Shown here one piece after another: positions 12,901 through 23,030 of a stretch of DNA of 64,000 nt. Made by a program: the position numbers and the translations under genes. The notes under the pieces are model-generated. The model did no database searches. It had not been told where the DNA came from and saw only the letters and a program-made list of their open reading frames with translations. This stretch comes from Actinostola sp. cb2023. Lineage: Eukaryota; Cnidaria; Anthozoa; Actiniaria; Actinostolidae. Position 1 is the first letter of the stretch, and each line of letters opens with the position of its first letter. Where the stretch lies: NCBI GenBank assembly GCA_033675265.1, contig JAUJYZ010000045.1:186001-250000 (forward strand), in the 5' to 3' direction.

Positions 12901-13140
12901 ATTACCAAACCACGACCTGTTACATTATTATCTAATACCTTACCCTGTAGGGGGGATTCCTGTTCACTCCTCAGTAACACCGGAACATCAGATTCCCAGG
13001 CGGCAAAATCCTACTCCCTTGACTCCCCTTTGATAAAAGAAATAAAGTTACTAGCAAGTAGAGATGTGCCAGTTTTGTTTAGGTGCAGTCCGCTGCGGTT
13101 AAGGTGTCGTTCTGTGTCGATATTCGAAGGGTCGATGTAG
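9974..13140 (-). mobile_element. 5'-truncated CR1/L2-like LINE inserted in the DUF6589 exon
   Basis: A minus-strand non-LTR retrotransposon. Its low-coordinate 3' end has a tetranucleotide tail (catacatacatacatacat, plus strand). The sequence ttcata occurs at both borders (9968-9973 and 13141-13146), a short target duplication. The host frame reads VLNEVMN before the element and continues as NAIYTDCNK after it. The 5' end is truncated: only the last about 43 codons of ORF1 remain (HLNRSGLHLNKTGTSLLASN, a GDSL/SGNH-hydrolase-type C-terminus), fused in frame to the host exon. Confidence 0.85.
10122..12980 (-). pseudogene. LINE ORF2: endonuclease and reverse transcriptase, frameshifted
   Basis: Segments 12980-10938, 10963-10361 and 10364-10122 form ORF2 in three frames. 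The first (680 codons) has an AP-type endonuclease (ETKLDSD, STWYRPP, LLGDLNVD, SRTLIDLCLTN, GINDHSLVY) and then reverse transcriptase (NNYRPISVIP, FIDLRKAFDTIDH, GVPQGSILGPLLF). After a one-base shift near 10,950 the catalytic FADD appears, followed by the thumb region (YLGVVIDDRLSW, HFDYRSSVW). The last segment is the common C-terminal tail (NLRNSDRKL ... GAQIWNNLPS). The enzyme would prime reverse transcription at a nicked target. The frame changes make it non-autonomous. Confidence 0.9.
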
Positions 13141-14632
13141 TTCATAACTTCATTAAGGACAGTAATACTTCTAGCACTGCGCTGTGCTGCTGCCTCAGTT
13201 AGTTTTCCACCCATTGTTTTCAATAGCTTCTTGAGATCTAAATTTAAATGTTCCATGTGGAGATCAAGTGGTATATTTCCTCCCCTTGTTCCCTTTTTAT
13301 TCAAAAAACGATTATGTATCATTAGGAAAGCCTGGTGTTTGGGTAAAATGGCATAGATATTAGCAAAAAAAATGCAGTAATAAGAAGGCATATTTAGTAT
13401 GATGGAACTTATATTCAAATAATAAAATCAACTTATAACATCGCACAAGTCTATTGCCATCACCCTCTTTTATAGCATCAATTAAATTATAAAAAAGCAG
13501 TCCACACTGGAGTCTTGCATTATGGTAATTAAATATTTTATCATCCTTCTTCTCTTCCTTGTCCTCTGAATCAGCTGTTGACATTTCTTCCTGCTTGTGC
13601 TTCACTTTTTCATGCCTGTTTTATGTAACAAAGTTGTATCAAAGTGTAATCATAGTTTTCAAAGTAGTTTATGTTGTACTAACATACTGTTAGTCTAAAC
13701 TCTTTCCAAATAAAAATAGAGTTGTCATAACTTTTACCTGTTGCGTGTTGCATAAGTGGCGTAAACAAGATGACAGCTATTGTTTCTGCATTTGTAGGAA
13801 CCAAAACTGTCCCTATCTTGGTCACCTCCATCATCCACTTGTAGTAGAGGGTGATGTGATATTTCATGTCTAAAATCAAAATACATGTACATGTACCTAG
13901 GTAAATTGCTTTTTCAAATTTAATTCCTACTTTTTGAAAACTTAGGTCGAGGGAGAGGGATAAGTTTTATTTTGTTTGTCCTACTTAAAAATACTACATA
14001 TTTATACCTACATGTATAGATAATAAATTTTCATACAGTCACTATGAAGCTAGTTACCTTAGTCTTTTGGATTGTAGAGGGAAAACAGATTCACATCCAT
14101 CACTGCAACACACAAAGCCATTATTGTGAAGTACATCCAATTGAATCACCCTGTTTGGTAGGTCACTTGCTTTCATTACATGGGCAAGGAATATGGCAAC
14201 CTCACCAGAAAGCCATGCTTTCTTTTGTTCTGAACTCCAGAATTGTGCTTCTATGGGAATTGGTCTTTCATGTGGAGTATCTAGTACAAAAACAATAATA
14301 ATTTAAAATGGCAAAGTCAGCATGATAGTTTCTATAGTTTCCCAAATTGATGTTCAATATAAATGTAGGTGCCTTCAATGCTGGCCATTCCACTAAAGAC
14401 CATCCAAGAACCAATTATGTGAGCCTCTGTTTCTCTATCAAGCATTATAGAGCCTCTCATTCCTTATAAGCATTATACTCCTTATCGGGCCCCTTCTTTG
14501 AATTGAGTTTTCCAGTCCGGTTCATGGAGGCATAGCTGGTACCACGTTCAGCAGCAGAATCATCTTTAACAAATAGCTTGAAAAATATCTGTTTTGAAGA
14601 AGGTGGACAAATGTTAATACTGTTTAATAATA

Positions 14633-14778
14633 ATTGAAGGGGTCCCTGCAAGAACAGAGTAAGTGACTTGTGATCAAAACCCAAATACTCCTTGGAAATT
14701 CATAGAATCTCAAGGAGAATTTAGATTTTGATCACAAGTCACTTACTCCTTTCTTGCTGGGAGCCCTTCAATTATTGG
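14633..14778. repeat. Inverted repeat (hairpin) in a DUF6589-gene intron
   Basis: Arms about 14633-14700 and 14712-14778 are reverse complements with few mismatches (gtaagtgacttgtgatcaaaa against its complement). The loop is about 10 bp. It lies between exons, just upstream of the exon starting at about 14,590. A small palindromic MITE is likely. Confidence 0.75.
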
Positions 14779-15180
14779 CATATTACTCGTGCTTTGATTG
14801 GTCAAGGCTGTGGGATATTAGTTAACACAGATGAAGTCACAAAATCACTCAATTCTCAAAATATTTTATAAAACAAATATAATTAACAAATAGAAATGGC
14901 TTTCTACGTTCTATACAAAAATGATGCACGCCTGAGCTCTTGAAATGCTAGCAAGTGGATGCACGAGCGTCTGTACTCTTATGGATGCACAGAAGACGTC
15001 AAAATGTGATGAAAACAACAGTCACCCCACTCAACTTTGTCTCGTGTTGTCCTTTTTTGTTCTCACCACATATTGACGGCTTCTGTGCATTGATAATAGT
15101 ACAGAGTGACATACGGGAAAATAGGATCTATTTGTTTAATAATGCTAATCTCAATACCCTAATAACAGTATATACATTAA

Positions 15181-15795
15181 TCTGAGTTTCAGACCCAGAG
15201 AAGGGGGAGGCTAATACCCACTATATACAGCCTTATTTGCAGGGCTAATAAGATTATTAAGTTGCTTCTTTATTTAAAAATTACACTGTATACTTCCCAT
15301 GAGTAAGTTTTTCCCAAGATGCCAGTCAGCAAATGATGTAAGAATCCCATCAATCTTTTCATATGGTGTATCGGCAAGGTGTTGGCAATCTGAGCATTCC
15401 TTGCTCTTTCTTCAGTAAGCTGGTCACCATCAAGAATGACTTGCTCAAGTATATCCCTATTTTCTGTAGTTGGTACAAATTGTTCTTGAATACTTTCAAG
15501 GATATGTGCCATTGCTGCTGCTTTGTTGGAGTTGTGGAACTCAAGGCCTAGGGAGCACTGCGATTGAATACGAAATAGTGTCAGATTGATTCACAGTGAA
15601 ACAAGATTATTTATATCTATCATAATAATTATTAATAATGACTTTATGTATGTGTCATGGTTTATTAATGTTCCACTAGTTTAAATTATTGTTCTGAAGT
15701 TTTAAAACCTGAATTTCAGGTCCAAAGGGAGAGGAGGAGGGGAAAAGTCCCCTTCCCCCTTCCCTTGTTCCCTCTTCCTCCCCCTTTCCCCTCCC
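15181..15795. repeat. Palindrome plus polypurine motif, copies 1 and 2
   Basis: At 15,183 (ctgagtttcagacccagag) and 15,710 (cctgaatttcaggtccaaag) a near-palindrome is followed by a GGGAGGAGGGG-type purine tract. Around 15,750-15,800 the purine tract is mirrored by a polypyrimidine tract. A third, inverted copy forms the right edge of the block at 16,705. Confidence 0.55.
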
Positions 15796-16609
15796 CATTT
15801 TGAACATGAAGCTAGGTTTATATAGGTACAGATATTACCACTTCAGATCTTTGGACCATTTCAGCTGAATACTCATGGGGTATGTGTCGTGCAACTGTAC
15901 CAGTAAACAACTTGTAAACGGGCATGTAATCTACAATGACTCTTGGTATCAGGACTTTCAAATATTCGATGAAATTCTCATGGACTTCTTGTGTTGGAAG
16001 GGATTCTTGCATTTCAAGGTCATCCAAGGATTTTTGTGGATTTTCAGAAATAGTGGTAGTCTCGTGACCATCTGATACTCTATCTTTCACGCCAACATAT
16101 TAAACCAGTGAATAGATTTGTTGGTGTGTTTCTGGCTTTGGATTCTAGCAGTAAGTTCTAAATCAACGTTATCACCAACGATTCTGTGGAAAAAATAAAT
16201 TATTTGTGAAGTTTTGATCTCTGAATACAGTTTATAACAACTGAAAATTATCTTTGAACATTTTTTGCAAACGACACCACTTTGGTCTTCTCGCTTCAAT
16301 ACAATTCCAACATCTCGCAATAACTCAGACAGAATTATTGGTCGACTCAACGAACCACCAAACTCTTTGTTAGACGTAGGACCAAAAAGTGGAGTAGAAG
16401 AAGTTTTAGATCCATATTTTTCTTTACAAAAATCGCAAATCCTAGTTGCCGCCATTTCACGTGCTTTTTGAAAACAACAACACACTGCTTGGCGCCAAAT
16501 CTCTGTCACACGTCCATTTTCAAACCGGAAGAAATTGTGATTGGCTAATATTGTGGGGGAACTTCACGAAGGTCATAAGGGGCGGAACAGGTTCTGTATA
16601 GCATTGGTG

Positions 16610-16705
16610 TCAGGCTCACCTTTTCCCCTTCCTTTTCCTTTCCCCTCCTCCTTCCTTTTCCTTTCCCCTCCTCCTCTCCCTCCCCTTTGAGCCTGAAACT
16701 CAGGT
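16610..16705. repeat. Polypyrimidine tract ending in cctgaaactcagg
   Basis: An imperfect run of ccttttcctttcccctcctc units ends in gagcctgaaactcagg. It is the inverted relative of the motif at 15.2 and 15.7 kb and lies exactly at the border with the Helentron 5' half. Confidence 0.6.
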
Positions 16706-16730
16706 TAACATCTGCTGGCACATTAAAAGC

Positions 16731-17903
16731 TTAAAAGCTTAAAAGCTGTCTTCCTCTTGGAGCTTGCATAAGCTTTTGAAATGCTAATCTAGGAGCAAGT
16801 AATCTACACTCTAATTCATTCAAGTCAAAAAATGCAGGTTTTATTGGAAACTGCATTCCATTAACAGCAGCACAAGGTGTAACTTTATTTTTTGATAAAT
16901 AGTTATGGCAAGATGTACAAACCCATTCAATATTGTCAGTACTTGTTTTGTTGAGTAGATACTTGTCAACATCTGGATTTTTTTCTCTTAGTTTAGCAGT
17001 TGAAGACACACTATGTTTATACCATAATTGGTTACAGCAGCTACATACATAAACTGGTCCTTTGGAAACAATGTTGTGAAGCTTTGATATCAAATCTTTT
17101 AAAGATTGTGATTTGCTTTGTATGTTTTCATTATCTACATATACTGTGTTTATTCCAGTATCAACGTCACTAAAAACATTATCCATTGTTTCTTTATCTT
17201 TAACATAATTTGATTGGATGGTCTGTTCAGTCTGTTTGGTAGCTTTGTATTCCCTTATATAGGCATTACAATTTTGCTTCTTTTCATCTGATAGAGTTTT
17301 CCTATATTATTTCCTATAAGTATTATTATTTTGTTTGTTTCCAACAGTATTTCTACCTTTCCTATATTCCCTCATATATTCATTACGTTTTCTCTTGGAA
17401 TTAACATTTTCACATACTGTGGAAGTGCTTTCAGTTATATTTGAACTATTGAGATTTTGAATTGTGTTTGATCTCAAGTCAAACACTGCGGTTGAAACAT
17501 AATGCAGTTCACTTATATGACCTAAATAAATAGTTCTAGGTTGGATACCAGCAGTTAGGTGTACAGATTCAATAATATTGAACTCTGCAAATTGTGGATT
17601 TGATTCTATGATATGAATTCTTAAAATCAGTTTGTCTGCAACTGCTTGTATAATTAGACCGTCACACCATGTGCCTTGCCTGGACATATTCATGAGATAT
17701 TGTGTCCAGGAATTATCAGTATTGCTTTCAATAAATCTTTCAGGGTGCTCTCTCATATATTCAATACCAGCAGCTCTAATATCTAAGTGAACGTTTGGAT
17801 CACCATATAGCTGATGTGAAACAGCTCGAAAAAAACAGTTTCCGTCACCACCAACATCTAGTTGTCTTAATCCAAGTCTAAGTAATCTACTTTCCAATAA
17901 CAT
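16731..17903 (-). pseudogene. Helentron OTU cysteine protease and DUF6570 domain
   Basis: The reading frame from 17903 runs through an OTU-type protease: catalytic Asp/Cys motif DVGGDGNCFFRAVSHQLYG near residue 16 and catalytic His in GHISELHYVS about 120 residues later. A basic linker with REYRKGR repeats follows. A single in-frame TAA near 17,307 interrupts the frame, which otherwise continues to DUF6570: YVCSCCNQLWYKHSV, WVCTSCHNYLSK and LNELECRLLAPRLAFQKL. An agcttttaa triplication then breaks the frame, and NVPADVN follows at the Helentron break. OTU and DUF6570 modules precede the Rep region in many animal Helentrons. The OTU domain would act as a protease or deubiquitinase, but no substrate can be inferred. 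Confidence 0.8.
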
Positions 17904-18555
17904 ATTGTTTTTGTTTTAAAACAATCAATTGACGACTGTTCTCATTTTGTATAGGACCTGGGTTTAGTTCAATATCGCCAGACATCAAAAGCTTTGTATC
18001 GGAGACACAATACTGCTCACGATTAATATTGCTGTGTTGTTTATTGCATCTATAGATATAGTTGGATCCTCTAAAATCATTGCTGGAAAAGGACTCTTTT
18101 CTGTGTATATAGTTCACATACCACAACTTATAATCAGTGACTATAAAATCATATAGCTTAGACGACACAGGAGTTGATTTCCTAAGAAATCTTTTATAAT
18201 TTTGTCTAGTTTTTCTTCTCATTGTTTGAATAATTTTTTTTACACAGATTCTCGACGGTTCTCTGTCTCTAGAACGTACATGTACATGTATGTCGATTTT
18301 AGATCGCCTACAAACATTTCTAACAGTAATTCTATACATAAGCTTGTTGTATGTTGGACGTTTGTATAAATTGTCATCATTCACATCTAACTTACATTTA
18401 TCGAGAATAGTTTTATCAGAACTTTGACACTGATTTACCACAGCTTTCATGGTTTGGTCAATGAAAGGTACATTAATATGACAAGCACGTGCTCCCTGTA
18501 ATACAAGGTTTTCAATTCCCCGAAGGGCTTCATTGATCCCGTAAACGAATAGCAC
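17887..18555 (-). pseudogene. Helentron upstream ORF ending in a 2A peptide
   Basis: About 220 codons, rich in Lys/Arg in the middle (TMRRKTRQNYKRFLRK), ending with SGDIELNPGP (17953-17982), a match to the 2A consensus D-x-E-x-N-P-G-P. In 2A peptides the ribosome skips the last Gly-Pro bond, which would separate this protein from the downstream OTU-Rep-helicase polyprotein. The frame stops about 17 codons after the 2A; the OTU frame overlaps it, so a one-base shift near 17,900 is implied. No ATG opens the frame at its upstream end; an upstream spliced exon or an internal ATG is possible. The N-terminal 190 residues match nothing I recognise. Confidence 0.75.
17953..17982 (-). other. 2A ribosome-skipping peptide coding site
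   Basis: The minus strand encodes SGDIELNPGP. The Asp, Glu, Asn-Pro-Gly and final Pro positions of the 2A consensus are all present. Seen directly; activity is inferred from the consensus. Confidence 0.85.
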
Positions 18556-19290
18556 TTACAGAACCTTTCATCTGACCGTTTAGAAAGACAGAATGAAAGC
18601 TGTGATAAATAATATTGGTAAATTTCCTTGAATTCAAGGCATTACAATATTTTTATTTAATATTCCACTCGTGCATCATTTTACCATATTAGGGCAAGAG
18701 ACCACGCAAAATATGATAGCGGATTACAGAGTACCTCGCACGCACACAGAAAACAGAGCAAAAATGCCTCAAAAACTTCAGGAAACAAAGAAACAAAGTC
18801 AATGGGGCAAGGAAAAATACCAGCAAGGAGTAAAATATATGTGCGTATTATCTGTCAAACCATCAAATAAACTGTATGTCTTACCTCTTTCCTCTCCCCA
18901 AAGAAACTAATATATTGCAATATCCCATCCTCTGCAGCCTCTTTGCATTGTAAATAATATGCTTTCACCCTGTGAATTGGAAGTGCAGCTTCTACAATCC
19001 CATCCAGGTTATTTAGTATTCCTCTCTCAGTACCACCTAAAATCAGATTTGATTTCAGTGATTGGTGATGTATGCGTGCATGCATGCATACACAAGCATA
19101 TTTATAGGCATACACAAAATATTTTACAATATCTGCAATTACTGTATGTGCTTTTTAATATAACTTGTAACTACTGTTAGTAGATCAAATAATTTAATTG
19201 ATTGAATGTCATTGAGAGATGCTCTCATGCAGTGATGAACCATTACCTGTTGTGATTATTATATATTTTCATAAATTGAAGATGAATATA

Positions 19291-19553
19291 CAGTCATTCT
19301 CAAAAACGTTGTCCAGTTGAAAAGACTACAGTGTACAATATTAGTACAATAAAGTCACGTGATTCATTATGTAATCAATTTCCTCGCCTGGAATTTCAAT
19401 TTGAGATGCAAAAGTACACAGCAATGTGAGAACTGAATGTAATGCCGCTGGTATCGACTCGCAGTTCCGTGCGCAGAAATTGAAAACATAATGAATCATC
19501 GATGTGACTTTATTGTAGTCTTTTCATCTGGAAAACCTTTTTGAGAATGACTG
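19291..19553. mobile_element. MITE with TA target duplication (Tc1/mariner type)
   Basis: Terminal inverted repeats of about 40 bp (cagtcattctcaaaaacgtt and its complement) are flanked by TA on both sides. Length is 263 bp with no coding. The termini resemble those of the larger Tc1/mariner derivative at 58.6 kb (cctgttttcaaaaacgttga). Confidence 0.75.
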
Positions 19554-20041
19554 TATATGTATTGATGTACTGTCATAATATATAGTTATCTGAAAATGAA
19601 CCTACTTTGATATTTGCCCTGTTGATTTCACTTCTTTGTCCAGGCTTTTCCTTCACAGTAACACGAGAGAATTCTCTGGAATTTTCTGGACCATAACTTG
19701 AGAGAGCTGCATTCAGTTCATTAAGGATACTTACTCTGTAGGATATATAGCCTAATGAACCAATAAGCTGCTCTGTATTTCTCATTTCACAATGCAGTGA
19801 GCAGAGATTTACATGGCTTAAATCTTCTTCCAAAAAGAACATTAAGTCATCTCTTAATCCTTGAAATCTTAGGATTCAAGGAAAAAATCAATGTTGAAAA
19901 TTTGGTTGAACATTGATCTTGACACTGACTCAACAAAAGTTTAAGTAATAGATGCAATATGATGCAATATGATGCAATATGATCAGACTTATCATATCCA
20001 TGCACAGATGTATAACATCTTGTTCTACTATAATTTCCAAG

Positions 20042-20134
20042 ATACCAGTAAGTTTGGCAGAGGAAATCCAACTTAAACTTGACCTAAATGAGGACGATTT
20101 TGTATCAGATATACAAGCTCTGCCACGGTTGTGA
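20042..20134 (+). pseudogene. Terminal coding exon of an unknown gene family (copy 1)
   Basis: After a CAAG acceptor the frame reads IPVSLAEEIQLKLDLNEDD and ends DIQALPRL-stop. A diverged copy with the same acceptor and the same end lies on the minus strand at 57,872-57,780. Conservation of frame, acceptor and stop across two copies argues for real coding origin. No upstream exon is recognised on this strand. Confidence 0.5.
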
Positions 20135-20171
20135 TTTCTATTGTGTTTTCCTCATGAGTTATTAATGAATA

Positions 20172-20296
20172 TGATAAGTATTATTTACAATATGAGTGGC
20201 AATGTTGTATCTTATTTACAATCTCGAGCCGAAGGCGAGAGATTGTAAATAAGATACAACATTGTCACGAATATTGTAAATTACTTATGATATTGT
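20172..20296. repeat. Hairpin with C(TTCG)G-type apex
   Basis: Arms gttgtatcttatttacaatctc and their complement enclose gagccgaaggcgag; on the minus strand the apex reads GCC-TTCG-GC. Outer arms extend to about 20172 and 20296 with mismatches. Related hairpins occur at 21,881 and 57,939. Confidence 0.8.
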
Positions 20297-20399
20297 TTAA
20301 TCATTGTTTGAACCAGGTAGGCGTTTCAATCAGAATTGTAGTCAATGTCTGATTGAGATGAAAATAATATAATAATTAAATAACTGTTCTTTTACATTC

Positions 20400-20515
20400 A
20401 ATTCTCATTCCGATTGCTTGACCGCACTAAACAATGTCAGGGACACCTGGGAGAACAGCTTGCTGAAGGTGTTCCCTGCTTAAATAAAGCTTATTATTAT
20501 TATTATTATTATTAA
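20400..20515 (+). mobile_element. LINE 3' end fragment with TTA-repeat tail
   Basis: The sequence gaccgcactaaacaatgtca ... ctgcttaaataaagc ends in a run of (tta) units, the form of a CR1/RTE-type LINE 3' end. Only the untranslated tail is present. Confidence 0.45.
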
Positions 20516-21734
20516 GGCAGTTTCGTATTATATTAAGATATCGATTGTTTAATAAATGTTTTATTTATTTCTTTTCATACTTGGTAGTTTTTGAATAGAG
20601 TTGATTGCTCATTTAAGACATAACAAAGAACAAATACGGCAAATATGTAATATGCCTGCTTTTTCATTTAGAATACATTTACACTTTTGTTTGGTTTCCA
20701 AAGGGCGCTTTAATTGTGAATGCGAACGGAGTTTTGATTCTTTTCAATCAAATCAAGAACAGTTCTCACAGGAAGGTCATAGAGCTAAGACGGGCATTTT
20801 AGTTTCTTGGAAATTGTATGGGAGTTACAAGGTAGCCACGTGACCAGAATGCTGAGCACAGATTGGACAGCTGCCTAATGAATTATTAATGAATATTATA
20901 AGGTAATTGTGAATGTGAGGTGTAGCTTGGCCATGTATATTACAGTGTATATTAGATACATGTAGTGGTCATTGTATTGCTTTTATAAAATAAAATACAT
21001 GAATTGTGTCGCTCGCTATCCTCTTATAATTTATGTATATATGCTTGCAATTGTCAGCCAATCAGAACACAATATTAAATTATTGTTCGTTCACAACATG
21101 TACATGATTGTATGTAATACATTGTAGACATGCACAGCTGTATAATAGCATTTGTAATTTAGATATTTACTGTATATTACCGTCCAATATTTGCTTTTTA
21201 TTTGAAACAATCCATACAGGTTTCTTCTGGATTTGCTCCATGGTCTGTACAAGCCTGAATGACAGTAAAATGGTATCTTGCAGTAAATTAGTGATAATCT
21301 GAAATTCGTTTTTTTCTTATCATTTGTATATATAATTTTATCAATGTTGACTCATTTGATAAAAATATATACATTATCAAAATAAAAGTACCAAGTATTT
21401 TAAGTCAATGGACTTACTCTGATTGCATCACAGAATGCACAAATCTCAACTGAGAGTCCTTTTCTGCCCAAGACAAATTCTTCATCATTTTTCTTGGCCA
21501 ATTACAGCAACAATGCTTTGTAGTCAATGATCACTAGAAATAAATAATTTGAAAAATGGAATTGAAACATTATACAGTCTCGATGAACAATTTTCAAAAA
21601 CACAATAATTACCTGTAAATGTAATGTTATAAGTATTACCATCCACTACAATACCATTCTGTTTAATTTGATTCTTCTGCATATTCAGCTCAGATATTAA
21701 CTGTTTCAATTTGTTTCTAAATAAATAATAAATA

Positions 21735-21870
21735 CAGTTGAACTTCAGGTTGCGACCACTCTTGTAAGTGACCACCTCTCCTAAGTGACCAGTTTTCCAA
21801 ACTACCAAAAGTTCAGTTCCAAGTCAAATCATTATATAGTTGAAACCTCTCCTGTAAGTGATATTTACTG
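21735..21870. repeat. Transposon-terminus-like repeat cagttgaa...cctctcctgtaagtga
   Basis: Two related blocks (cagttgaacttcaggttgcg ... cacctctcctaagtgacc and tagttgaaacctctcctgta) lie close together, with aagtgacc repeated. This resembles the ends of pogo/Tigger-type elements, but both blocks point the same way and no complete element can be drawn. Confidence 0.35.
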
Positions 21871-21880
21871 CATGAGCAGC

Positions 21881-21945
21881 CGTGTTGTATCAGTAGATAT
21901 AGATCCTTGCCATAGGCGAGGATCTATATCTCTGATACAACACGG
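21881..21945. repeat. Hairpin cgtgttgtat ... atacaacacg
   Basis: Near-perfect 65 bp palindrome with apex ttgccataggcgag. It shares the GTGTTGTAT/ATACAACAC base and overall size with the hairpins at 20.2 and 58.0 kb. Confidence 0.75.
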
Positions 21946-23030
21946 ACGGGAATGCTGTAAATGGCTTCTAAACCTCCATCCCAATTTACCTTGATTTAAA
22001 ACAGTATTAAGTTTAGATAAGACATATCTTTTTAATAAATATTTGCCTTAGTTATATAAACACAAACACAGCATTAATGTTTTATTCATCAGTGCCTGTA
22101 TCGGGGTATACAGATCCATGCATGTGACCGATTCCACCAACCTGGTTGGATCAATTGCTCATGAATTATTAATGAGGTTTAGAAGTGATACTCACCTGTT
22201 TTCTTTACAGCTGGCGATAGTAATGGGATATATATAGATGGCACTCTCAGAGCTCTTTCCTTTAAAGCCAATAGGAACAATACCAACTGCAACCTGGCTC
22301 TTTCCTAAAAAACATTGCATTGATATTTTAATTTACTGATAAACATGCAAAATAAGTGGTGCATACATTGTATATATCACATCATTTGATTATAATAAAA
22401 TTAAGCTACTAATATACAGTGTACATTAATAAATAATATACTTTAGATGATGTATTGGACTTGAGCACTTTGTCACTTGAATGCTATTCTACTGACATAG
22501 CATACCTCCAAGGGGACGACCATCAAGTTTGATATTAAACTCCATGTCTGAGCTAATATTAGTTGAGTGCAGGCACTGTTCTCTAATTGCCCAAGTAATG
22601 ACTGTTCGCAGGTCCACACTGTATGCATCAAAGTCCAGTTCAAGACGCTTCACACTGAACATCTTTCTGATAACTCTACAAATCAATGCCTTGACTGCCT
22701 TTATTGCATTTTGGTAAGAAGTAGAGGGGTATCAGCTTTTTTCTAAATAAATGAAAAGAAAACTATGCAAATTTGTTCCTATAAACAAATTAAATCTATA
22801 AAATGACAACTGGTTGAAATGCATGGGTATAAATTTCACAGTATGAAATGACTCCCCAACATGTGAGACAATCTGAATGAATAAATTGTAGAGAATCTGA
22901 ATGAATGACTAAATCTTCCAGCATGTGGGATAAACATTTTATCCATTGTAAGTTTGTACATGAATTATCGATCTTCTCAATTAATTGTCATGAGCCCTCT
23001 GTGACCTGCAAAATACATACATACATGTAT

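Larger units (their letters stand above)
9712..16455 (-). pseudogene. Multi-exon C2H2 zinc-finger / DUF6589 protein gene, disrupted
   Basis: Minus-strand exons: 16455-about 16180 (start MAATRICDFC, then CKKC, a ZAD-like Cys pattern); about 16090-15818; about 15545-15280 (AHILESIQEQF ... ILDGDQLTEERARNAQIA); about 14590-14370 (SAAERGTSY ... TEAHIIGSWMVFSGM); about 14290-14056; 13868-13744; 13619 onward. Splicing the last three builds two C2H2 fingers across exon borders (CCSDGC...H...H and YKCRNNSC...H...H), followed by the DUF6589 region (HNARLQCGLL, AIKEGDGNRLVRCYK, IPLDLHMEHLNLDLKKLL). Damage: an in-frame stop after NAYKE (about 14,455), frame changes near 15,375 and in an eight-A run at 13365-13372, and a LINE after codon Met-Asn. 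The C-terminus resumes beyond the LINE at 9973-9712. DUF6589 function is unknown. Confidence 0.7.
7069..16705. mobile_element. Candidate unit: RecQ-like helicase plus C2H2/DUF6589 gene inserted in the Helentron
   Basis: This block separates two Helentron halves that share the codons for Asp-Val-Asn. On the plus strand the flanks read ttgacatc (left) and ttaacatc (right), an 8 bp direct repeat with one mismatch, consistent with a target duplication. The genes inside are convergent, each starting within about 130-250 bp of an edge. The right end carries CCTGAGTTTCAGG (minus strand) and a polypurine tract; the left end reads gaacaaaaggttataacc. No matching terminal inverted repeats are visible, so the mechanism is open: a DNA transposon with short or decayed ends, or a segmental insertion. 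Confidence 0.5.
1494..18555 (-). mobile_element. Split Helentron (5' half 16.7-18.6 kb, 3' half 1.5-7.1 kb)
   Basis: Reading on the minus strand from 18,555, the order is 2A peptide, OTU protease, DUF6570 zinc domain, [about 9.6 kb of unrelated DNA], Helitron-like N domain, Rep, helicase, endonuclease, RPA-like gene. The two halves meet in the same conserved stretch: the upstream half ends NVPADVN and the downstream half begins DVNSTISMLPRL. They therefore look like one element interrupted by an insertion. Each half contains frame changes, and the upstream half has an in-frame stop near 17,307. Element ends (3' hairpin and CTRR-like terminus) were not identified. Confidence 0.75.

Noticed and set aside
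15363..15551. Plus-strand frames over the DUF6589 exons
   Set aside because: Shadows of the minus-strand coding; only the minus strand shows conserved motifs and splice borders.
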